Below are positions 25,466 through 33,541 of a DNA stretch of 64,000 bases, piece by piece. Source of the DNA: Pedobacter jeongneungensis (lineage in GTDB: Bacteria > Bacteroidota > Bacteroidia > Sphingobacteriales > Sphingobacteriaceae). The notes below the pieces were generated by a model. That model did not search any database, had not been told where the DNA came from, and was given only the letters and a program-made list of their open reading frames with translations. Positions within the stretch are counted from its first letter, which is position 1. Every line of letters starts with the position of its first letter. Where the stretch lies: assembly GCF_000633455.1 (NCBI RefSeq), contig NZ_AYMG01000011.1:1-64000 (forward strand), read 5' to 3'. Both the position numbers and the translations under genes were made by a program.

Positions 25466-26533
25466 CTATAGTTCTCCAAAGGCCGATAGCTTCTGGAATT
25501 CTTCTACATCTACAATATTATCCCAGGCATAACGAATAAACATTTTACCTGCTTTATAAGTATTCATTTCTTCTACGGGGTTACCTAAGGCCAGATATAC
25601 CAAAGCTTTGGGCTGATTTTGACCTGCGGCTGCTGTTAAATATACCCAGGCAGGAAAGCGCGGATTTACTTCCATAATGTACAGGCTCCCGTTATCGTCC
25701 ATCATAATTTCGAGTTCGAAACCGCCCTTCCATCCGGTTGCCTTTGCAAAATCTTTGGCCAGGGCAACCAATTTTTCATCCTCAATCGTAATCCCCGCCC
25801 AGGCTTTGCCTTTTTCGGTAATGTAAAGTTTCCGCATGGGAATTACGCTGATGACATTCCCTTTTCCATCGCCTAAACCCGCTATATTAATTTCGGTTCC
25901 CTTTATAAATTTTTGCAGAATAATGGGCAAACCCCACTTGGCATGCAGTTTATGAAAGGCTTTATGTGCATCAGCAATATTCAGTGCGGTATGTGCTTCA
26001 TAAAATTTACCTTTCACCATTAAGGGAAATCCGAATTTATTCGCAATTTGATCAATTTCTGAAGCTGTAAAAACCACTTCATCAGCGGGTACATTAAACT
26101 GATGTTTCTTTCCGAACTCACCAAGGTTAACTTTATCTCTTTGTGCCAGTTGTTGATGTGATGGCAAAAAGGTATGGATCCCCATTTGAAGCAAAGCCTG
26201 CTCTATTTTTATAAAATTGTATAATTCTGCATCAAAGTTGGGGATGAGTACATCAATCTGCTCAATATCCTGTATTTGTTGTAAACGTATTTTTAAAGCT
26301 TCAGTTCCAGCCGTTGGGTAGGGTATCCGATAAGTTTTATCTACCTGATCCCTTAAATAAATCGCCGGCTCCAAAGTTTCGTAAGCTAAGCCAATTATTT
26401 TTAAACCTTCTCCGAAACCAGTACGCAATGCCCGTATAACCGCCAGCCCGGGGCCGGGATTATCGTTTGCATTTAAACCTGTAACTGCTACAGTCAGGTT
26501 TTTGCCTTTATTAAGATCCGGAGAAACGTACAT
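25466..26533 (-). CDS. ATP-grasp ligase, carbamoyl-phosphate-synthase-like
   Basis: A 355-residue protein. An N-terminal nucleotide-binding-like part (VAVTGLNANDNPGPGLAVIRAL) is followed by an ATP-grasp fold: ATP-lysine region FPLMVKGKFYEA, QKFIKGTEI, and the metal site GGFELEIMMDDNGSLYIMEV followed by NPRFPAWV. Enzymes of this group join a carboxylate to an amine or thiol through an acyl-phosphate. It lies 20 bases after the PqqD-like gene. The pairing with a decarboxylase recalls the butirosin side-chain enzymes BtrJ and BtrK, but that is analogy only. Confidence 0.85.
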   Translation of the reverse strand: MYVSPDLNKGKNLTVAVTGLNANDNPGPGLAVIRALRTGFGEGLKIIGLAYETLEPAIYLRDQVDKTYRIPYPTAGTEALKIRLQQIQDIEQIDVLIPNFDAELYNFIKIEQALLQMGIHTFLPSHQQLAQRDKVNLGEFGKKHQFNVPADEVVFTASEIDQIANKFGFPLMVKGKFYEAHTALNIADAHKAFHKLHAKWGLPIILQKFIKGTEINIAGLGDGKGNVISVIPMRKLYITEKGKAWAGITIEDEKLVALAKDFAKATGWKGGFELEIMMDDNGSLYIMEVNPRFPAWVYLTAAAGQNQPKALVYLALGNPVEEMNTYKAGKMFIRYAWDNIVDVEEFQKLSAFGEL

Positions 26534-26553
26534 GATTAGCTTTTATTTTTTGG

Positions 26554-26796
26554 TTACAAATCTAAAAGATTTGCCTCCTTTAATTGTAACATATAATCAT
26601 CCCAATCTCTTTCCAGCTGGTTTGGTTCTACTTCGTAATGATCCAGTATTTTCTTTTTGATTTCCACTTCGCTTTCCCCCGACTTCATGTAAGCCAAAAT
26701 CTCGGCAGCAATGCCATTACTGGTAAATGAATCACCCGTGGCAGGATTAAAAATAAACCCGTTTTCGCTGGTGGCAATATTCGCTTTTAACTTCAT
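26554..26796 (-). CDS. PqqD-like small protein (RiPP recognition element fold)
   Basis: An 80-residue protein matching the PqqD pattern: a strand with ENGFIFNPATGDSFTSNGIA, a helix AAEILAYMKSG, then EVEIKKKILDHYEVEPNQLERD and LKEANLLDL. PqqD-fold proteins bind leader peptides and bring them to modifying enzymes. Its start overlaps the stop of the LytTR regulator by four bases (ATGA). No precursor peptide gene or radical SAM enzyme is seen nearby, so its partner is unclear; it may present a protein or carrier to the ATP-grasp enzyme. Confidence 0.82.
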   Translation of the reverse strand: MKLKANIATSENGFIFNPATGDSFTSNGIAAEILAYMKSGESEVEIKKKILDHYEVEPNQLERDWDDYMLQLKEANLLDL

Positions 26797-27494
26797 ATCC
26801 CTTTTTGTTGATTAATGAAACCGCTATAGGCATCGCCGATTGGCAGTTCGGCATAGTTTAGATGCACTTTTCTGTTGTGTATCGATTTTATTTTGGCCAA
26901 GGCTACGATAAAGCTCCGATGAACGCGGGCAAACTGATCTTCAGGCAATTTCTCCAACACTTTTTTCATCGTCATCAACGTTAAAATGGGCTTATCTATA
27001 TTGCTGAGGTAAATTTTAAGGTAATCGCCCATACTTTCGATGTATTCGATATCACGGAGCAAAATTTTGATCATTTTATACTCTGAATACACATAAATAC
27101 TTTCATCATTGGTATTTTCCTGTGTGGCATTTTTGTATTTATGATAATCGATGGCTTTTTCTACCGCAGCAGTAAAACGGTTAAAATCTATTGGCTTCAA
27201 CAGATAATCAATGGCCTGTAACTCATAACTTTCAAAGGCATAATTCCGGTAGGCGGTGGTAAAAATAATCATCGGACTGTTTACCAGGCTCCGCACCAGC
27301 TCTACCCCGGTAATATCAGGCATATTTACGTCTACAAAAAGCAGGTCGACAGGGGTTTGTTTCAGGTATTCTGCACCTGATAAGGCATCCTCAAAAACCT
27401 GCACCAATTGAAGGTCGGGAAAGCGGGATACATACGTTTTAATGAGCTCGAGTGCTAATGGCTCATCATCGATAGCTACACATTTTAAGGCCAT
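26793..27494 (-). CDS. LytTR-family response regulator
   Basis: A 233-residue regulator with receiver residues Asp9/Asp10, phospho-acceptor Asp55 (LLFVDVNMPD) and lysine in DYLLKPID, followed by a LytTR DNA-binding domain (YIESMGDYLKIYL, FARVHRSFIVAL). It is clearly related to the regulator at 2109-2858 but is coupled to a different gene set: its stop overlaps the PqqD-like start, and the kinase gene ends 11 bases upstream. The 21-bp-spaced direct repeat at 29312-29341 is its likely binding site. Confidence 0.92.
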   Translation of the reverse strand: MALKCVAIDDEPLALELIKTYVSRFPDLQLVQVFEDALSGAEYLKQTPVDLLFVDVNMPDITGVELVRSLVNSPMIIFTTAYRNYAFESYELQAIDYLLKPIDFNRFTAAVEKAIDYHKYKNATQENTNDESIYVYSEYKMIKILLRDIEYIESMGDYLKIYLSNIDKPILTLMTMKKVLEKLPEDQFARVHRSFIVALAKIKSIHNRKVHLNYAELPIGDAYSGFINQQKGI

Positions 27495-27505
27495 AGTCTG
27501 TTAAT

Positions 27506-28693
27506 TTAGCAATCTACACAAAGTTTAACGGTAAACATGTCGTCGGTATTCTCTATATCCAACCGGTGTTGATGCGGATATAGGTGCGATAACCTTTGGC
27601 GGGTATTCGCAATACCAATTCCAGAGCGCTCCAAATTAGACTTATGGTTATAGATTTTATTCTGGCATGAAAAGTCAATTCTTTCGGCATCGATACTTAA
27701 ATTGATATTAATTACCGTTTTTTCTTTTTTGGTTACACCGTATTTAAAAGCATTTTCGATAAAAGTCATGAAAATTAAAGGTGCAATTTTTTTCCCATCA
27801 GGTTTGCCCTGCACATTGAAGTTAATCTCTGCATCAGCACCCAGCCTCAATCTTTGCAGCTCGATGTAATCCCGTACACAATCGATCTCATCTTTGAGCA
27901 TTACAAAATCCTGTGTTACATCATCTGTAACATAACGCATAATGTTCGATAGCTTCATAATGCTTTCTGAAGTATGTTCACTGTTGATTACCGATTGGGT
28001 GTAAATATTGTTCAGGGTATTAAACAGGAAATGTGGATTGATTTGTGCTTTGAGGAATGAAAGCTCGGCGGTAGCCTTTTCGGCCTCTGCCTTTACCACT
28101 TTCGATTCGGCCGTTTGCCAGCGCTGCACGGTGCTGGTGGCAATACTCAAACCCATAATCATAAAGAAAATGAAAAGACTGATCACGTCGATATTCATGG
28201 GTTGGTGCAGATCCAAAATCCCATCGGGCTTTTTTAAATTGGGATCCTGCATCCTTAAATCTTCGTTCGGCAGCGGCCCAAAAGGCATTTCTACCTTCGG
28301 GCCAACATCTGGATCTTTTCCGGGCTGTAACGATTGGTTTAAACCTTTCGGCTGTGAATTGGGCGGGCCATTTAAAGCTGCCATAACACTCTTATTGTGC
28401 CCCAATAAATTATCATAAGGTTGCGCATAATACACAAAACTAAAAAGCAACAATACCGCAGCAATGTAGATTACATACCTCTTTTTAAACATCAAACGTG
28501 GCACTAAAACCAGCGCATTGAAATAAAACATCAGTACGTAAGTACCACAGAAAAGCCAATAGTAAGGCGATGCAAGCAACAAAAAACTACTTTGCCCCGA
28601 TTGTTCGTTATTGATGAATAACAGAGGAAAGGTTAAAAATAAAAGCCAACCAGCCACATGAATGATGAAGGTTGGGGTTTTAAATTGCTGCAT
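27506..28693 (-). CDS. LytS-like sensor histidine kinase
   Basis: A 395-residue kinase. Three N-terminal membrane helices (about 8-27, 38-65, 72-90) are followed by a proline/asparagine-rich stretch of about 75 residues (92-168), probably periplasmic, and a fourth helix (about 169-187). The phospho-acceptor is His221 in INPHFLFNTLNN. The ATPase domain has FIENAFKYG and GIGIANTRQRL. The proline-rich external segment sets it apart from the kinase at 2917-3951 and may be its sensing part. It is directly upstream of its LytTR partner. Confidence 0.9.
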   Translation of the reverse strand: MQQFKTPTFIIHVAGWLLFLTFPLLFINNEQSGQSSFLLLASPYYWLFCGTYVLMFYFNALVLVPRLMFKKRYVIYIAAVLLLFSFVYYAQPYDNLLGHNKSVMAALNGPPNSQPKGLNQSLQPGKDPDVGPKVEMPFGPLPNEDLRMQDPNLKKPDGILDLHQPMNIDVISLFIFFMIMGLSIATSTVQRWQTAESKVVKAEAEKATAELSFLKAQINPHFLFNTLNNIYTQSVINSEHTSESIMKLSNIMRYVTDDVTQDFVMLKDEIDCVRDYIELQRLRLGADAEINFNVQGKPDGKKIAPLIFMTFIENAFKYGVTKKEKTVININLSIDAERIDFSCQNKIYNHKSNLERSGIGIANTRQRLSHLYPHQHRLDIENTDDMFTVKLCVDC

Positions 28694-28746
28694 GCTACAA
28701 ATTAATGATATTTTTTCTGGCTATCTGATCAAAATGAGTGCTAAAT

Positions 28747-29250
28747 TTAATTATACACCAGGCTTTCTTCCTGTTGGTAATTCACGATCAGGTTTTCTGC
28801 GACTTTAACCATCAGGGTTTCGTTATCATTGCCATCATAACTTAAAATCATTAAATCGCCAATCATTTCGTGCAATATTAACTTTGGGCTGGTATAAGTA
28901 ATGGAAACTACATGAGCGCCCTTATTTAAAAGATCTGAACTGCAAATGTGCAACTCAGCCCAATCAAAAAGCATCGGACGATCTTCAAGATCGTTTAGCA
29001 CAGGCATTTTATGTTCTAAAGTAGCTATGCTATTTATTACTGCGTATTGAAGTTTCTGATGTAAAGCGTTGGCCTTTCCGTTGGCCTGTTGCATCTGCGA
29101 AAAGGTATGAAGGTGATGATCTAAACTATATATTTTTGATTTTTTTTGAAATTCTTTGTAGGTATCGTGAAATATCCGTCTTTCAAAATCGGTTCTGCAC
29201 ATGAAATTGAAATATTGTTTTACGCTGAGGTTGATGTAAGCTAAAGCCAT
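28747..29250 (-). CDS. Unknown soluble protein, first gene of the LytTR-PqqD run
   Basis: The ATG at 29250 is preferred to a TTG at 29277. The 167-residue product has no signal peptide or membrane segment and no motif I recognise. It is rich in histidine and glutamine around residues 44-70 (LDHHLHTFSQMQQANG) and has a beta-rich C-terminal half. It lies 53 bases before the kinase gene in the same orientation, and the 21-bp-spaced direct repeat lies about 62 bases upstream of its start. It is probably co-regulated with the two-component pair. Confidence 0.65.
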   Translation of the reverse strand: MALAYINLSVKQYFNFMCRTDFERRIFHDTYKEFQKKSKIYSLDHHLHTFSQMQQANGKANALHQKLQYAVINSIATLEHKMPVLNDLEDRPMLFDWAELHICSSDLLNKGAHVVSITYTSPKLILHEMIGDLMILSYDGNDNETLMVKVAENLIVNYQQEESLVYN

Positions 29251-29311
29251 AATATTCGGTTTTTGTTGCTGATTCAAATATGGAACAATAAAAAAAATTA
29301 ATTTATAGAGT

Positions 29312-29341
29312 ATCGGTAAACACTGATTATCAATCGGTAAA
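29312..29341. promoter_or_regulatory. Putative LytTR operator (21-bp-spaced direct repeat)
   Basis: ATCGGTAAA occurs at 29312-29320 and again at 29333-29341, exactly 21 bases apart. The spacing equals that of the site at 4051-4082 next to the other LytTR pair, although the sequence differs. It lies upstream of the minus-strand run that encodes a LytTR regulator. The fit to the published half-site consensus is only partial, so the spacing is the main evidence. Confidence 0.5.
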
Positions 29342-29420
29342 TGGCGAAACTAAATCTTGATTATGAAAAACGGATGAATATTGGTTTGCGTATAAGAAAG
29401 GGAGCTGATCAACAAAGATT

Positions 29421-29920
29421 TAAGGTATTTTAACAAATAGGGCTGTCATTCTGAACGCAGTGAAGAATCTTTCGCCGATGAAACACAGAACCTGAACAAA
29501 CTGATGCAATTTATCATGCAGGATTGACAAATTCTCCGTGTTCAACTGTGCATTCGTAGCAAAAATACAGCGCAATGGCCAGCGGGGGACACAGGCCATG
29601 GAGTAGAGTAAACGAATAGTAAGCTACAGAAAAAAGGCCCTTCGACTACGCTCAGGGTGACAAAACGCACATTTTAAGGTATTTTAACAAATAGGGCTGT
29701 CATTCTGAACGCAGTGAAGAATCTTTCGCCGATGAAACACAGAACCTGAACAAACTGATGCAATTTATCATGCAGGATTGACAAATTCTCCGTGTTCAAC
29801 CGTGCATCCGTGGCAAAAATACAGTGCAATGGCCTGTGGGGACACAGGCTATGGAGTATAGAGTAAACGAATAGTAAGCTACAGAAAAAAGGCCCTTCGA
29901 CTACGCTCAGGGTGACAAAA
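29421..29920. repeat. Tandem pair of about 246-bp direct repeats
   Basis: The block at 29421-29665 recurs at 29675-29920 with an offset of 254-255 bases and very few differences. Each copy contains GTCATTCTGAACGCAGTGAAG (near its start), an internal CCGTGTTCAACYGTGCATYCG stretch, an imperfect CATGGCC...GGCCATGG hairpin and a terminal CCCTTCGACTACGCTCAGGG. It is noncoding; a minus-strand frame through the second copy consists only of repeat sequence. The duplication looks recent. Confidence 0.88.
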
Positions 29921-29924
29921 TTCG

Positions 29925-29995
29925 TATGTTTAAAATCTGTGTTCATCCGTGGCAAATATATGACGCCATGGTCTGTGGGACACAGACCATGGAAT
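29925..29995. repeat. Third partial repeat with a perfect 12-bp hairpin
   Basis: After the two full copies a fragment with TGTGTTCATCCGTGGC leads into CCATGGTCTGTG (29966-29977), GGA, CACAGACCATGG (29981-29992), a perfect 12-bp stem. Weaker versions sit inside the two preceding copies, and a related GGCTTGTG-TCGC-CACAAGCC hairpin lies at 39416-39435. Confidence 0.8.
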
Positions 29996-30078
29996 AATTT
30001 CAATTCATTTTTTAAAACACTTTAATTTCCATCAGGTTATTACTATACAAAACATTTATAACCAAAATAATTACCGAT

Positions 30079-30423
30079 ATGGAAACGAGAAACAACCACG
30101 GTTTGATCCAGGCTCTACTAGATTGCGCTTTAGCATGCGAACACTGTGCATCTTCGTGCTTAAAAGAAGAAGATATCAACATGATGATTGATTGCATTAA
30201 ACTTGACAGGGATTGTGCAGATATCTGTACCCAGGCAGCCAGGTTACTGCAGAGAGATTCGGTTATTGCGCACCAGTATTTATTGCTTTGCGAGGAAATA
30301 TGCAGGCTTTGCGCTGCAGAATGTGGCAAACATGATCACGAACATTGCAGACAGTGTGCGGTAGCATGTGAAGAATGTGCAGATGCCTGCCATGCCAACC
30401 ATGAACCAATTAACCAGAACTAA
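30079..30423 (+). CDS. Four-helix-bundle copper-binding protein (Csp/DUF326 type)
   Basis: A 114-residue protein with 16 cysteines in spaced CxxxC/CxxC patterns along four helices (CALACEHCASSC, CIKLDRDCADIC, CEEICRLCAAEC, CRQCAVACEECADAC). This is the layout of Csp copper-storage proteins, whose bundle core holds many Cu(I) ions. There is no signal peptide, so it is cytosolic like Csp3. A histidine-rich stretch (KHDHEHC) lies near residue 90. It appears monocistronic and shares a terminator with degP. Metal capacity is inferred from the family. Confidence 0.88.
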   Translation: METRNNHGLIQALLDCALACEHCASSCLKEEDINMMIDCIKLDRDCADICTQAARLLQRDSVIAHQYLLLCEEICRLCAAECGKHDHEHCRQCAVACEECADACHANHEPINQN

Positions 30424-30429
30424 AAAAGA

Positions 30430-30459
30430 AAAGCCTCCCGATTTACATCTGGAGGCTTT
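30430..30459. terminator. Bidirectional terminator between csp3-like gene and degP
   Basis: Perfect 9-bp arms AAAGCCTCC (30430-30438) and GGAGGCTTT (30451-30459), lying between two convergent genes with A and T runs on the outer sides. Confidence 0.85.
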
Positions 30460-30481
30460 CTTCAAATTTTATTAAAATCAA

Positions 30482-32029
30482 TTACTGTGCAGGGAAACTG
30501 TAGTTATATGATCCTTGCTCACCAACACCAGAAATACTCACCATATTATTTCTGCCTAAAGGCAATGCTTTTTGAACATCAGCCACAGAATTTACCGGTT
30601 GTCCGTTTACTTTGGTAATGATTAAACCTTTTTCTACCCCAATGTTATCGAAAGCTTTTCCAGTAGTAACTGATGTTACAACCACACCACTGTTAATGCC
30701 ATATTTCGATTTTTGAGCCTGGCTAGCCGGAGCAAAAGTTGCACCTAATTTGCCTACTTCAACACTTTTGCTTGCTGCGTTATTAGCAGTTAAACCTACG
30801 CTTGCTTCCCCTTTAAGGGTAACAGTGTAATCTTTTAAAGCACCATCACGTAATACCGTTAATTTAACTTTATCACCAGGGTTTAAACGGCCTACTCTTT
30901 CCTGAAGATCAGGTGAATCGTTGATTACCACACCGTCAACTTTTTTGATTACGTCGCCTGATTTTATACCCGCTGCAGCAGCACCGCCACCTGCAACAAC
31001 ATCGTTCACATATAAACCACTAATTTCATTGGTTTTAATACCTTCAGGTTTTTCTTCACCACTTAACGGCACGAAGTTAACACCGATATAACCACGTTTA
31101 ACTGAACCATATTTCATAAAATCGTCAACAATTTTACGGGCTAAGTTAACCGGGATTGCAAAACCATAACCTTGGTTATAACCACTTTGTGAAGCAATTG
31201 CTGAGTTAATACCTACCAGTTCGCCATTTGCGTTTACCAAAGCTCCACCGCTGTTACCAGGGTTAATGGCAGCATCTGTCTGAATAAATGATTCGATACT
31301 GGTATTTGCCGGACGATCTGGTCTTTTACCTGTACGTTGATATTCACGGTATTCTTCTTCTGTAATTTCATTGCCTTGTTGCTCACGACCGATGATACCG
31401 ATGCTGCGATTTTTTGCGCTTACAATACCAGCGGTAACAGTTGTATTTAAATCTAACGGGAAACCAACTGCCAAAACCCACTCTCCTACCTGAACATTAT
31501 CAGAGTTACCCATTTTCACTACTGGTAAACCAGTTGCATTTACTTTAATTAAAGCTAAATCTGTATTCGGATCGCGGCCAATTACTTTAGCTTCTACTTT
31601 ACGTCTATCAGTTAACACCACTTCAACTTTCTCTGCATTTTCTACCACGTGGTTGTTGGTAACGATATAACCATCCTGACTGATAATTACACCAGATCCT
31701 GACGCTGCCCTTGGCTGGCGCTGCATCTGGCGACCACCACCACCAAAGAAATCTTCCATCATATCAAATGGAGAAGAAGAACCCTGACCTTTCGATGCCG
31801 CGTAAGTTGTTTTAATGTGAACTACACCTGGTGCAACAGCTGCCGCTGCCTGTGTAAAATCTGTAGCACCTGCTGATGTTACTTTTAATGGATTATTGGC
31901 GAAATACAAATTCTGTTTCTCAGTAATGGTACTGCCAGTTTGGTTACGCTCAAATAGTTTGTAACCCCCAATTGCTGCTGCCCCACCTATAAAAGCAGCT
32001 AACACGGTAATTCCTAGTATTTTTTTCAT
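30482..32029 (-). CDS. Do/HtrA-family periplasmic serine protease with two PDZ domains
   Basis: A 515-residue envelope protease and chaperone. An N-terminal helix (about 4-22) anchors it or serves as signal peptide. The trypsin-like triad is His127 (TNNHVV), Asp157 (NTDLAL) and Ser260 (NPGNSGGAL). Two PDZ domains follow, about 320-410 (GYIGVNFVPL, VVAGGGAAAAGIKSGDVI) and about 425-510 (KGLIITKVNGQPV). A glycine/glutamine loop at about 80-108 corresponds to the regulatory LA loop. It degrades or refolds misfolded envelope proteins. The gene is divergent from dapF. Confidence 0.94.
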   Translation of the reverse strand: MKKILGITVLAAFIGGAAAIGGYKLFERNQTGSTITEKQNLYFANNPLKVTSAGATDFTQAAAAVAPGVVHIKTTYAASKGQGSSSPFDMMEDFFGGGGRQMQRQPRAASGSGVIISQDGYIVTNNHVVENAEKVEVVLTDRRKVEAKVIGRDPNTDLALIKVNATGLPVVKMGNSDNVQVGEWVLAVGFPLDLNTTVTAGIVSAKNRSIGIIGREQQGNEITEEEYREYQRTGKRPDRPANTSIESFIQTDAAINPGNSGGALVNANGELVGINSAIASQSGYNQGYGFAIPVNLARKIVDDFMKYGSVKRGYIGVNFVPLSGEEKPEGIKTNEISGLYVNDVVAGGGAAAAGIKSGDVIKKVDGVVINDSPDLQERVGRLNPGDKVKLTVLRDGALKDYTVTLKGEASVGLTANNAASKSVEVGKLGATFAPASQAQKSKYGINSGVVVTSVTTGKAFDNIGVEKGLIITKVNGQPVNSVADVQKALPLGRNNMVSISGVGEQGSYNYSFPAQ

Positions 32030-32339
32030 GTGTTAATTATGTTTTTAAAGCCATGATTTATAATAAGCTGTTTTGCTAGCTAATTGTTTAGCTTATCATA
32101 TTTCATTTGTTAAATGTTATTGTTTGCAGGAGCGTTTTTTATTTTGATTTAAGCAGGATGCTCCGGCAGTTTTTATCTGCTCAAATTTTCTTTAGTAAGT
32201 TTATTCAAATTTAATACCATATAAACGATATTTGTATCCTCAAAGCACTTAGTTTTGTGTTAAAAAATGTTAAATTAAAAAACACAATCCGCTTATTACC
32301 TTTTGCAACTCAAATATTGCATTAAAAAATGAAGCTTTC
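32030..32339. other. Divergent promoter region of degP and dapF
   Basis: A 310-base A+T-rich spacer that must hold promoters for both genes. A near-consensus GATATTTG lies at about 32228-32235, reading toward dapF, and a CAAATTTA (TAAATTTG on the minus strand) lies at about 32206-32213. In such A+T-rich DNA neither is convincing alone. No repeat or palindrome of note is seen. Confidence 0.4.
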
Positions 32340-33122
32340 ATGAAAATTAATTTTTATAAATACCAGGGCGCAGGTAACGATTTCATTTTGATAGATCACA
32401 CTACAAGTCCGTTAAAAAATATTGACAATCAATTAGTTGAACAGCTATGCCATAGAAGATTTGGCATTGGTGCCGACGGATTAATGTTCATTACAAAGCA
32501 CGAGGATTACGATTTTGAGATGCATTATTTCAATGCAGATGGCAAGTTGGGCAGTATGTGCGGAAACGGTGGCAGGTGTATCGTGGCTTTTGCCAAACAA
32601 CTTGGCATTATTGATCGCGAAACCAACTTTTTGGCAGTAGACGGACCGCATTATGCCAGAATTTCAGAAAACGGCGAATGGGTTGACCTGCAGATGATTG
32701 ATGTAGATACCATCACCAAAGATGGGGAAGCTTACGTACTCAATACCGGTTCGCCACATTATGTTGCTTTACAAAGTGATTTAAAAGACCTGGATGTTTT
32801 CTATGAAGGGAAAAGTATTCGTTACAATTCAACTTATGCAGAAAAAGGTATAAATGTAAACTTTGTAGAAGATAAGGGTGATCATTTGTTTGTACGTACC
32901 TACGAGCGTGGGGTTGAAGATGAAACTTATGCCTGTGGCACAGGGGTAACAGCGGTTGCCATGGCTATAGCAAAACATAAAAACCAAACCGGCCATATTA
33001 AAACCGCTATTAAGGTTTTGGGCGGTGATATTAAAATAGAATTCGACTACGATGGTAAAGCATTTACCAATGTATTTTTATGTGGCCCCGCCAAACTGGT
33101 TTTTGAGGGAGAAGTAGACTAG
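32340..33122 (+). CDS. dapF: Diaminopimelate epimerase
   Basis: A 260-residue epimerase that converts LL- to meso-diaminopimelate for peptidoglycan and lysine synthesis. Both catalytic cysteines are present in their motifs, Cys74 (GSMCGNGGRC) and Cys199 (ACGTGVTA). Substrate motifs GAGNDFI near the N-terminus and NTGSPHYV near 135-142 also match. The length is normal. It is a lone gene followed by an AAACCT-type hairpin. Confidence 0.96.
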   Translation: MKINFYKYQGAGNDFILIDHTTSPLKNIDNQLVEQLCHRRFGIGADGLMFITKHEDYDFEMHYFNADGKLGSMCGNGGRCIVAFAKQLGIIDRETNFLAVDGPHYARISENGEWVDLQMIDVDTITKDGEAYVLNTGSPHYVALQSDLKDLDVFYEGKSIRYNSTYAEKGINVNFVEDKGDHLFVRTYERGVEDETYACGTGVTAVAMAIAKHKNQTGHIKTAIKVLGGDIKIEFDYDGKAFTNVFLCGPAKLVFEGEVD

Positions 33123-33130
33123 TCTTTTAC

Positions 33131-33163
33131 AAACCTCGTAGGTTTTTGAAACCTGCGAGGTTT
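33131..33163 (+). terminator. AAACCT-type hairpin after dapF
   Basis: The arms AAACCTCGTAGGTTT and AAACCTGCGAGGTTT form a stem with one mismatch, starting nine bases after the dapF stop. Another member of this family is at 63031-63063. It probably terminates dapF transcription and belongs to a dispersed repeat family. Confidence 0.75.
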
Positions 33164-33388
33164 AGTTGTGATCCAAATATCTCGTGTAAAACATACACCA
33201 CCAACGCTTTTTGTTTGTTAAAACAAACAGGATTAATCGTTTAAAAATTGCTTCATAACAAGCAATTTTAACACCATTTAACATCTGTCGCAAGATATTT
33301 ACACATCAATTTCAGGCATAAAATAACACTCAAACAGCTTTAAAACAGTTATTTAAACCAAATTAGCTGCGTTTTTAATCAAAAAATA

Positions 33389-33452
33389 AATCAATCGATT
33401 GATTAAATGACAGAATTTGGACAGAATTATTTTTTTTTAGGCTCTATTTTTG
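33389..33452 (+). promoter_or_regulatory. Putative operator palindrome and promoter of the RND operon
   Basis: A perfect 16-bp palindrome AATCAATCGATTGATT lies at 33389-33404. Downstream, TATTTTTG at 33445-33452 matches TAnnTTTG; a TTTG at 33416-33419 is 25 bases before it, slightly too far for an ideal -33 box. The palindrome resembles sites bound by TetR-family repressors of efflux operons. No such regulator gene is adjacent. Confidence 0.5.
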
Positions 33453-33541
33453 GGCAATTATCGGCGGAAAATCGAAGTCCTAAATTTTGACGACGCTCTT
33501 AATTCCGGAAATTTAAATTTATACACACACAGAAATAGTCC

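Noticed and set aside
23975..26796. Classical RiPP cluster.
   Set aside because: A PqqD-like protein is present, but no precursor peptide, radical SAM enzyme, cyclodehydratase or dedicated exporter is seen. The two spacers contain repeats, not small genes.
29674..30003. A 109-codon minus-strand frame.
   Set aside because: It consists of the second copy of the 254-bp intergenic repeat and ends in the hairpin fragment; it is repeat DNA, not a gene.
30012..30329. A 105-codon frame antisense to the copper-binding protein gene.
   Set aside because: It is the complement of a strongly patterned cysteine-rich gene and has no features of its own.
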